Below are positions 57,926-64,000 of a stretch of DNA of 64,000 nt, piece by piece. Location of the stretch: the NCBI RefSeq assembly GCF_030845175.1, contig NZ_CP132542.1:1709501-1773500 (forward strand), read 5' to 3'. The stretch's first letter is position 1, and every line of letters begins with the position of its first letter. Origin of the DNA: Coralliovum pocilloporae. GTDB taxonomy: Bacteria; Pseudomonadota; Alphaproteobacteria; Rhizobiales; Cohaesibacteraceae. The notes beneath the pieces are model-generated. The model was not told the DNA's origin. It ran no database searches and saw only the letters and a program-made list of their open reading frames with translations. A program made the position numbers and the translations under genes.

Positions 57926-58573
57926 GTGACGACGGACATGTTTGACTATATTCGCGATCCGGCAGCGATTTATGAAGAAAGCTTTCGCCAGATTCGCGAT
58001 GCGGTGGATCTGAGCCAGTTTCCGGAATCCATGCACGGTATGGTGCAGCGGTTGGTTCATTCCTCCGGTATCCCTGAAATTGCGGACGATCTGGCCTTCA
58101 CAGACGAAGCCGTCACAAAAGGCCGTGCAGCGCTTGAAGCGGGTGCGCCAATCCTCTGTGATGCCCGCATGGTCGCCATGGGAGTGATCGAGCGGGTTCT
58201 CCCGGCCTCTAATCCGGTTCTCTGCATGCTTGAGGATGAGCGGACGCGTCCCCGCGCGCTGGAAATCGGCAATACGCGCTCAGCTGCAGCCGTTGACCTC
58301 TGGCAGGACAGACTTGATGGCGCTGTAGTGGCCATCGGCAATGCGCCGACTGCGTTGTTCTACCTGTTGGAAATGATCGCAAAGGGCGCGCCGAAGCCCG
58401 CTGTTATTCTGGGTTTCCCGGTCGGCTTCGTCGGTGCCGCTGAATCGAAGCAGGCTCTAGCGGAGAGCGATCTCGGTCTTGAATTCATCACCTTGCACGG
58501 ACGCAAGGGCGGTTCGGCTTATGCGGCGGCAGCTGTCAATGCTCTGGCTATCGGGGCGGGAGCTGTTTCATGA
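57926..58573 (+). CDS. cobH: Precorrin-8X methylmutase
   Basis: A 215-residue enzyme moving a methyl group from C-11 to C-12 to give hydrogenobyrinic acid. Family pieces: FDYIRDPAAIYEESFRQIRD, the catalytic-His region MVQRLVHSSGIPEIADDLAF, ALEAGAPILCDARMVAMGVI, AVVAIGNAPTALFYLLEMI and VILGFPVGFVGAAESKQAL. I use the GTG at 57926 (GGAAAG upstream); the ATG at 57938 is an alternative, and the frame is open back to 57779 within the leader. First gene of the cob operon; overlaps cobL by four bases. Confidence 0.94.
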   Translation: MTTDMFDYIRDPAAIYEESFRQIRDAVDLSQFPESMHGMVQRLVHSSGIPEIADDLAFTDEAVTKGRAALEAGAPILCDARMVAMGVIERVLPASNPVLCMLEDERTRPRALEIGNTRSAAAVDLWQDRLDGAVVAIGNAPTALFYLLEMIAKGAPKPAVILGFPVGFVGAAESKQALAESDLGLEFITLHGRKGGSAYAAAAVNALAIGAGAVS

Positions 58574-59781
58574 GCGAACGCTGGCTGAAAGTCATCGGCA
58601 TTGGTGATGATGGCTGTGCTGGTCTCAGCCCTGCAGCGCGCGCGCTTGTGGACGCAGCAGATATCGTTGTCGGCGGTGAACGGCACCTTGCCTTTCTCTC
58701 CGATGGCAGGGCAGAACGCCATCCCTGGACGTCACCCCTATCCGATATGGTCGAGCGCCTGAAAGACTGGCAGGGACGGTCTGTTGTAGTGCTGGCCACA
58801 GGTGACCCTATGTGGTTCGGCATTGGTGCCACCCTGCGGCGGGTTTTTTCAGCAGATGATATGCTGATCGTGCCGTCACCATCCGCCTTTTCTCTGGCGG
58901 CGAGCCGTCTCGGCTGGTCTCTTGATCAATGTGAGACGATGACCCTGCATGGCCGTCCTCTAGATCTCCTCAATGCCCGGCTTTATCCCGGTGCACGCAT
59001 TCTTGCGCTCACAGCAGATGAAACAACGCCGAAGGCTGTTGCAGATCGTCTGGTTGAGCTGGGATATGGTGATGCCCGGCTGACGGTTCTGGATCATATG
59101 GGCGGGGACCGCGAGGAGGTTCAGACGAGCGCTGCCAGCGCGTTCGCGTTTGACGTGACACCGTTCAATACGCTGGCCATTCAGTGTCCCGCGGATGCGC
59201 CGTTCCACAGTCGTTGCCCCGGCTTGCCGGATGAGGCTTTCAGCCATGATGGCAAAATGACCAAGCAGGAAGTGCGGGCTGCGACCCTGGCGCGTCTCAA
59301 GCCCTATCCGGGCGCATGCCTCTGGGATGTGGGGGCTGGCTGCGGGTCAATCGCCATTGAATGGATGCGCGCGGCTCACAGAGCCAGTGCTATCGCCATC
59401 GAACCGCTTGAAAAACGGCGGGCGATGATCCTTGAAAATGCGGCCACCCTTGGTGCGCCGGGCCTTGAGGTGGTGACAGGGCGCGCTCCTGAAGCGCTTG
59501 ATGGTCTGAAACAGCCGGATGCGGTCTTTATTGGTGGCGGATTGAGTTTTGAAACGGTGGAATTGTGCCAGGACAGGCTCCGACCGGGAGGTGTTCTGGT
59601 GGCCAATGCTGTGACGCTTGAAAGTGAAACCGTTCTTCTTGAGTGTTTTAATCGTTTTGGCGGTGAACTCAGCCGCATTGCTGTCTCCCGAGCAGAACCG
59701 GTCGGCCCGTTCCACGGCTGGCGACCGTTCATGCCGGTGACGCAATGGCAGCTGACAAAGCCGCATGTGAACAGGAGTTGA
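58570..59781 (+). CDS. cobL: Precorrin-6Y C5,15-methyltransferase (decarboxylating)
   Basis: A 403-residue bifunctional enzyme. The N-terminal CbiE-like tetrapyrrole methylase (WLKVIGIGDDGCAGLSPAAR; VVVLATGDPMWFGIGATLRR) joins a C-terminal CbiT-like Rossmann methyltransferase from about residue 225 (LWDVGAGCGSIAIEWMRAAH; PDAVFIGGG). It methylates C-5 and C-15 and decarboxylates the acetate on ring C. It overlaps cobH (ATGA) and is nine bases before cobI. Confidence 0.95.
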   Translation: MSERWLKVIGIGDDGCAGLSPAARALVDAADIVVGGERHLAFLSDGRAERHPWTSPLSDMVERLKDWQGRSVVVLATGDPMWFGIGATLRRVFSADDMLIVPSPSAFSLAASRLGWSLDQCETMTLHGRPLDLLNARLYPGARILALTADETTPKAVADRLVELGYGDARLTVLDHMGGDREEVQTSAASAFAFDVTPFNTLAIQCPADAPFHSRCPGLPDEAFSHDGKMTKQEVRAATLARLKPYPGACLWDVGAGCGSIAIEWMRAAHRASAIAIEPLEKRRAMILENAATLGAPGLEVVTGRAPEALDGLKQPDAVFIGGGLSFETVELCQDRLRPGGVLVANAVTLESETVLLECFNRFGGELSRIAVSRAEPVGPFHGWRPFMPVTQWQLTKPHVNRS

Positions 59782-59789
59782 GATAGGGA

Positions 59790-60497
59790 ATGAGTGGAAT
59801 TCTCTATGGTGTGGGTGTCGGGCCTGGTGACCCGGAGCTGCTGACCCTGAAGGCTGCGCGCCTGATGTGGGAAGCGGATCTGATTGTCTATCCGGCACCG
59901 GATACGGGGCCGAGTTTTGCCCGTGAAATTGCGTCACCGCATATCCCTGATGGGGCTGCGGAAATGCCGATTATCGTCCCGATGCGGCCAGAGCGGTTTC
60001 CCGCACAGAATGTCTATGACACAGCATCGGAAGAAATTGCGGCTGTTCTGGATCAGGGAAAAACGGTTGTGGTTCTCTGTGAAGGGGATCCGTTCTTCTA
60101 TGGTTCCTTCATGTATCTGCATGATCGCCTGGCAGACCGGTTCAAAGTGAAAGTGGTGCCCGGGGTCTCGTCCCTGATGGCCTGTGCGTCTATGTATGGG
60201 CGTCCGCTTGCGGGCCGCAATGATGTGCTGACCATCATTCCAGGCCCGCTCGATGATGAAGCGATAGAAGCCCGGCTGAAGTCAACAGATGCTGCTGCCA
60301 TCATGAAGGTGGGGCGGCATTTTCCGCGCATTCGCGCGCTCATTGAACGGCTGGGTCTGACCAACCGGGCCGCCTATGTGGAGCGGGCCACTCTGGAAAA
60401 CCAGAAGCTTTGCCCGCTTGCTGATGTGGGGGAGGATTCCGCTCCCTATTTCTCTATGATTCTGATTTATGATGGGAGTCGCCTATGGACAGGTTGA
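59790..60497 (+). CDS. cobI: Precorrin-2 C20-methyltransferase
   Basis: A 235-residue tetrapyrrole methylase: ILYGVGVGPGDPELLTLKAA, then VVLCEGDPFFYGSFMYLHDR and KVVPGVSSLMACASMYGRPL. It converts precorrin-2 to precorrin-3A with SAM. Standard length. It overlaps the next gene by 13 bases. Confidence 0.95.
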   Translation: MSGILYGVGVGPGDPELLTLKAARLMWEADLIVYPAPDTGPSFAREIASPHIPDGAAEMPIIVPMRPERFPAQNVYDTASEEIAAVLDQGKTVVVLCEGDPFFYGSFMYLHDRLADRFKVKVVPGVSSLMACASMYGRPLAGRNDVLTIIPGPLDDEAIEARLKSTDAAAIMKVGRHFPRIRALIERLGLTNRAAYVERATLENQKLCPLADVGEDSAPYFSMILIYDGSRLWTG

Positions 60498-62341
60498 CCA
60501 ATCCGGCCATTGTTGTGCTGACCCAGAGTGCAGTTGATGTGGCTAAAACCCTGCATGGGGCTCTGAACGGTTCTGAACTGCATCTGAAAACCGGTCTTGG
60601 TGATGCGGATCAGGTGTTTTCTGACACCACGACCCATCTGCAATCCCTGTTCAAGGCTGGTCAGCCGATTATCGCGCTGTGTGCATCAGGGATTGTCATC
60701 CGGGCTCTGGCATCTCTTTTGGACGATAAATGGCAGGAGCCACCGGTTCTGTCGGTTGCCCGTGATGGTGGCGCAGTGGTGCCGCTTCTGGGTGGGCACC
60801 GTGGTGCCAATGATCTGGCACAGCAGATTGCCGGGATCATCTCCGGCACTGCTGCGATCACAACTGCGGGTGAATGCCGGTTCAAGCTGGCTCTTGATAC
60901 ACCGCCCGCCGGATGGGAGCTTGCCAACAAGCGCGCTGCCGGCCCTGTTATGGCAAAAATGCTGGATGGTGCGCCGGTGCGTCTTGAAGGCGCTCTGCCA
61001 TGGATTGAGGAAAACGGCCTTGCCTCCGATGACAGTGCGGATCTGGTGCTGAAGGCAACAGATCGGCGCGAAGAGGGTGATGCATCAACGCTGGTCTACC
61101 ACACCAAGACCCTGGTTCTGGGGCTTGGGTGTGAACGTGGTGCAGGCGCAGATGAGGTGATTGCGCTGGCTGAACAGATCCTGTCAGACAATAATCTGGC
61201 TCCGCAGTCCCTAGCGGCGATTGCCTCCATTGATGTGAAGGCGGATGAAGCCGCTATCCATCAGGCCGCAGCGCATTTTGGTGTTGAAGCCCGGTTCTTC
61301 CCGGCGGCCCGCCTTGAAGAGGAAACGTCAAAGCTGGCAAACCCGTCTGATGTGGTGTTCTCGGAAGTCGGCTGTCATGGGGTTTCTGAAGGGGCTGCAC
61401 TGGCCGGTGCCGGACAGGACGGAGACTTGATCGCGCCGAAAATCAAGTCACAGCGGGCAACAGCTGCTGTGGCGCGTGCGCCGGAGCCGCTTGATACAGA
61501 TGCGATCGGTCGCATCCGTGGCCATCTGTCCGTGGTCGGTATCGGCCCGGGGCAGGCCGCCTGGCGAACGCCTGAAGCAACCCGCCTTGTGGCTGAAGCT
61601 GAAGAACTGGTGGGCTACGGTCTCTATATCGATCTGCTCGGCGATCTGGCCGCAGGCAAAGAGCGGTCTGATTTCCCGCTCGGTGGTGAGGAAGATCGCT
61701 GCCGCTATGCGCTTGAACAAGCTGGCACGGGCAAGAATGTGGCGCTGATCTGCTCAGGCGATGCGGGCATCTATGCCATGGGCGCTCTGGTCATGGAACT
61801 GCTGGACCGGGATGAGAGCAATGGCGGGGTGAGCTCGTCTGCTCGCCGTGTCAGCATCACCAATGCTCCGGGTGTCTCCGCCCTGCAGGCAGCGTCTGCT
61901 CGTGCAGGTGCGCTTCTCGGGCATGATTTCTGCACCATCTCCCTGTCAGACCTGCTGACCCCGTGGGAGACCATTGAACAGCGCCTGAAAGCCGCTGCAG
62001 AGGGTGATTTTGTCGTGGCCTTCTACAATCCGGTTTCCATGCGCCGCAGAACCCAGCTGGCGCGTGCCAGGGAAATCCTGCTCGAAAAGCGGCCAGCTGA
62101 CACGCCTGTGGTTCTGGCGTCCAACCTTGGCCGCCCGACAGAAGAGCTGAAACGCCGGACACTTGGTTCGCTTGAAGTGGATGAAGTGGATATGCTGACC
62201 GTGGTTCTGGTTGGCTCGTCCCAGTCCCAGACCTTTGATACCGGTTCCGGTGGCTGGCATGTCTATACACCGCGTGGTTACGCCAAGAAAATCGATGCGC
62301 CGTCTTCATCAGGCGATGCCAACGGAGAAGCAGCAGAATGA
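60485..62341 (+). CDS. cobJ: CbiG-like / precorrin-3B C17-methyltransferase (CobJ) fusion
   Basis: A 618-residue fusion. Residues 1 to about 130 resemble the CbiG N-terminal domain (ALCASGIVIRALASLLDDKW; GGAVVPLLGGHRGANDLAQQ). Residues of about 205-330 are the CobE/CbiG C-terminal domain (LVLGLGCERGAGADEVIALA; FSEVGCHGVSEGAALAGAGQ). From about 346 to 600 lies the CobJ methylase (LSVVGIGPGQAAWRTPEATR; ICSGDAGIYAMGALVMELL; VVAFYNPVSMRRRTQLARAR). CobJ methylates C-17 with ring contraction; CbiG opens the lactone in the oxygen-independent route. It overlaps cobM by four bases. No cobG is seen here. Confidence 0.92.
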   Translation: MDRLTNPAIVVLTQSAVDVAKTLHGALNGSELHLKTGLGDADQVFSDTTTHLQSLFKAGQPIIALCASGIVIRALASLLDDKWQEPPVLSVARDGGAVVPLLGGHRGANDLAQQIAGIISGTAAITTAGECRFKLALDTPPAGWELANKRAAGPVMAKMLDGAPVRLEGALPWIEENGLASDDSADLVLKATDRREEGDASTLVYHTKTLVLGLGCERGAGADEVIALAEQILSDNNLAPQSLAAIASIDVKADEAAIHQAAAHFGVEARFFPAARLEEETSKLANPSDVVFSEVGCHGVSEGAALAGAGQDGDLIAPKIKSQRATAAVARAPEPLDTDAIGRIRGHLSVVGIGPGQAAWRTPEATRLVAEAEELVGYGLYIDLLGDLAAGKERSDFPLGGEEDRCRYALEQAGTGKNVALICSGDAGIYAMGALVMELLDRDESNGGVSSSARRVSITNAPGVSALQAASARAGALLGHDFCTISLSDLLTPWETIEQRLKAAAEGDFVVAFYNPVSMRRRTQLARAREILLEKRPADTPVVLASNLGRPTEELKRRTLGSLEVDEVDMLTVVLVGSSQSQTFDTGSGGWHVYTPRGYAKKIDAPSSSGDANGEAAE

Positions 62342-63117
62342 CCGTTCACTTTATCGGCGCCGGGCCCGGAGACCCGGATCTCATCACCGTCAAGGGCCGT
62401 CGCCTGATTGAAAGCTGCCCGGTCTGCCTCTATGCGGGATCTCTCGTACCGGAAGCGGTTGTTGAGTGTGCGCCAGAGGGGGCTCTGGTTCTGGACACGG
62501 CTCCCATGCATCTTGATGCCATCATTGAAGAGATCAAGAAAGCCCATGACGCCGGCCGGGATGTGGCCCGTGTTCACTCAGGTGATCCGTCTCTCTATGG
62601 CGCCATTGCCGAGCAGATCCGTCGCCTGAAGGCCTTGGGGATCGACTACGACATCACACCGGGCGTTTCCGCCTATGCGGCCGCAGCCGCAGCGCTCGGT
62701 CAGGAGTTGACGGTTCCGGAGATCTGCCAGACCGTGATCCTTACTCGTACGGCTATGCAGTCATCCTCCATGCCGGAAGGCGAGGACCTTGAGACTCTGG
62801 GCAAATCCGGTGCTCTTCTGGCAATCCATCTGTCCGTCCGCAATGTGCGTGAAATTCAGCGTAAGCTGATCCCGCTCTATGGTGCCGATTGCCCGGTTGT
62901 CGTGGCCTATCGGGTCGGCTGGCCGGACCAGATGTTCATCAAGGGAACGCTGGAAGACATTCAGTCGAAAATCCGCGATGAGAAGATCACCCGCACGGCA
63001 CTGATCTTTGTTGGTCCGTCTCTGGCCGAGGTGGATTTCCGAGATTCCGCGCTCTACGATTCCGAATTCTCGCATGTGCTGCGCGTGGCCGAGAAAAAGC
63101 AGAAGAAGTCAGCCTGA
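62338..63117 (+). CDS. cobM: Precorrin-4 C11-methyltransferase
   Basis: A 259-residue tetrapyrrole methylase: [79 protein letters not shown] and the C-terminal [20 protein letters not shown]. It adds the methyl at C-11 to give precorrin-5. Start overlaps the previous stop (ATGA). Standard length. Confidence 0.96.
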   Translation: MTVHFIGAGPGDPDLITVKGRRLIESCPVCLYAGSLVPEAVVECAPEGALVLDTAPMHLDAIIEEIKKAHDAGRDVARVHSGDPSLYGAIAEQIRRLKALGIDYDITPGVSAYAAAAAALGQELTVPEICQTVILTRTAMQSSSMPEGEDLETLGKSGALLAIHLSVRNVREIQRKLIPLYGADCPVVVAYRVGWPDQMFIKGTLEDIQSKIRDEKITRTALIFVGPSLAEVDFRDSALYDSEFSHVLRVAEKKQKKSA

Positions 63118-63131
63118 CAGGAGTGGTGAGC

Positions 63132-63479
63132 ATGTCTATCGAGCGCCTTGAAGTGGGGCAGCGCATGAGTAAGATCGTTATCCATGGCGAGACGATCTAT
63201 CTCTGCGGGCAGGTCGGTACAGCGGGGGATTCCGTTGCCGACCAGACCCGAACCATCCTCCAGAAGGTGGAAGACCTTCTGGCTCAGGCAGGCAGTGACA
63301 AATATCACATGCTCCAGTGTGTTATCTGGCTGGCTGATATGGCCGATTTCGCCGAGATGAATGCAGTCTGGGATGCCTGGGTCCCTGAAGGTCACGCTCC
63401 CGCACGGGCTTGTGGCGAAGCAAAACTGGCCCGTCCGGAACTGAAGGTCGAAATGATCGTGACCGCAGCGAAAGCGTGA
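63132..63479 (+). CDS. RidA-family (YjgF/YER057c) protein
   Basis: A 115-residue protein of the RidA superfamily: [60 protein letters not shown] and [20 protein letters not shown]. The arginine before ACGEA corresponds to the substrate-binding Arg that marks enamine/imine deaminases. It follows cobM by 14 bases with GGAG before the ATG, so it is read as the last gene of the cob operon. Its role there is unexplained. Confidence 0.9.
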   Translation: MSIERLEVGQRMSKIVIHGETIYLCGQVGTAGDSVADQTRTILQKVEDLLAQAGSDKYHMLQCVIWLADMADFAEMNAVWDAWVPEGHAPARACGEAKLARPELKVEMIVTAAKA

Positions 63480-63519
63480 TGTTAACCGGGATATGGTCTC
63501 GAACAAGTTCGGGGCCGTA

Positions 63520-64000
63520 TCAGGGATTTACTGTGCATTCATTGTTTAATTTGAACACATTGAATCCTGTTGTGCACTCGACGGGTTCTATTTTTGCGGT
63601 GACGAAATTTAAGTTAGCCGCCTGCTCTTTTCCAAATGTCTTTTCAAAAGCAGACCGGGCAGATGAAATTGCAAAGTCATCGTCCGCGTTTGGATGCAGC
63701 ACAAAAACGGTGCCGCCGGATTGAATGTCTATAGTTGTTGTCTGGGTTTTGGCAGCATGTATCTGGTCGCCAACTTTTGTATAGGCCAATGCAAACTTGC
63801 CGGACGAACTGAAAGTTGTTGAGCGGATGTCGTATTTGGTTATCCCGTCTTCAACAAAAACAGAATCTCGAGTCCCTGGTACGACACTCCATCCCACGAG
63901 CGGTGTCTTGAATGTTGAAAAAACATAGGGTGCTTCGGCAGCATCGCATGTCTTGAACTGACCATCAGCTGAAACCGGACAGAATATATCTGTTGAGGCG
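63520..64000 (-). CDS. Unrecognised protein, C-terminal part (gene continues beyond the window)
   Basis: The minus-strand frame is open from the stop at 63520 to the window edge (first complete codon at 63999), giving at least 160 residues; an internal GTG at 63897 is not a convincing start. Visible text includes DIFCPVSADGQFKTCDAAEA, TTFSSSGKFALAYTKVGDQI and FVLHPNADDDFAISSARSAF. Three cysteines and the beta-rich pattern could suit an exported protein, but the N-terminus is outside. Codon use is clearly more AT-rich than in the cob genes, hinting at a different origin. I do not recognise a family. Confidence 0.6.
   Translation of the reverse strand, partial: ASTDIFCPVSADGQFKTCDAAEAPYVFSTFKTPLVGWSVVPGTRDSVFVEDGITKYDIRSTTFSSSGKFALAYTKVGDQIHAAKTQTTTIDIQSGGTVFVLHPNADDDFAISSARSAFEKTFGKEQAANLNFVTAKIEPVECTTGFNVFKLNNECTVNP

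Overview
The window looks like ordinary chromosomal sequence of a motile, respiring alphaproteobacterium. Evidence: a fused indolepyruvate ferredoxin oxidoreductase, a CpdR response regulator next to an N-formylglutamate amidohydrolase and tRNA-Val, an MmgR/alpha-r8-like small RNA, a ROSE-type RNA thermometer before an Hsp20 gene, soxBDAG, an aerobic-style cob cluster and a CtrA-type binding site. Genus cannot be fixed from the sequence alone. No phage, plasmid, CRISPR or complete insertion sequence was seen.

Layout. 1-2.0 kb: the 3' end of a NicO-family Ni/Co transporter facing a cobalt-type nitrile hydratase operon (alpha, beta, accessory). 2.1-14.3 kb: a catabolic block with a fused indolepyruvate:ferredoxin oxidoreductase, then one operon holding an acyl-CoA synthetase, a complete branched-chain-amino-acid-type ABC importer (livG, H, M, binding protein, livF) and a phenylacetate-CoA-ligase-like protein. 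The set is best explained as uptake and CoA activation of an organic acid, possibly an aryl acid. 14.3-24.9 kb: receiver protein, ferrochelatase, QmcA/NfeD membrane pair, motAB stator, outer-membrane barrel, galU, lytic transglycosylase and a DUF459-like protein. 25.2-31.4 kb: glutamate synthase gltBD. 32-38.2 kb: threonine aldolase, heat-shock Hsp20 with its thermosensor, a lysophospholipase-like hydrolase, hisN, an sRNA, N-formylglutamate amidohydrolase, cpdR and tRNA-Val. 38.3-43.1 kb: periplasmic nitrate reductase napEFDABC. 43.3-48.9 kb: an XRE-cupin regulator and the glycine cleavage operon gcvTHP. 49-57.4 kb: mnmC, a VOC protein, heterotetrameric sarcosine oxidase soxBDAG and a LysR regulator. 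57.6-63.5 kb: cobalamin operon cobH-cobL-cobI-cbiG/cobJ-cobM-ridA behind a long structured leader. 63.5-64 kb: an unrecognised, more AT-rich partial gene.

How it fits together. Sarcosine oxidase and the glycine cleavage system both feed C1 units to tetrahydrofolate, threonine aldolase yields glycine, and GltBD re-assimilates released ammonia. Cobalt is a second theme: Co-type nitrile hydratase, a Ni/Co transporter and corrin-ring synthesis all lie in the window, although no direct link between them is shown.

The non-coding features deserve most attention: the sRNA at 36412-36498, the RpoH promoter plus ROSE element before hsp20, a family of modular hairpin repeats between genes (six loci), a 268-bp element with long terminal inverted repeats at 24936-25203, a promoter-less terminator-like hairpin before the hydrolase gene, and the atypical cob leader. 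I did not find a wholly new multi-gene system. The strongest candidates for something poorly described are the modular repeats, the inverted-repeat element, the cob leader and the cob operon's CbiG-CobJ fusion with a RidA protein.
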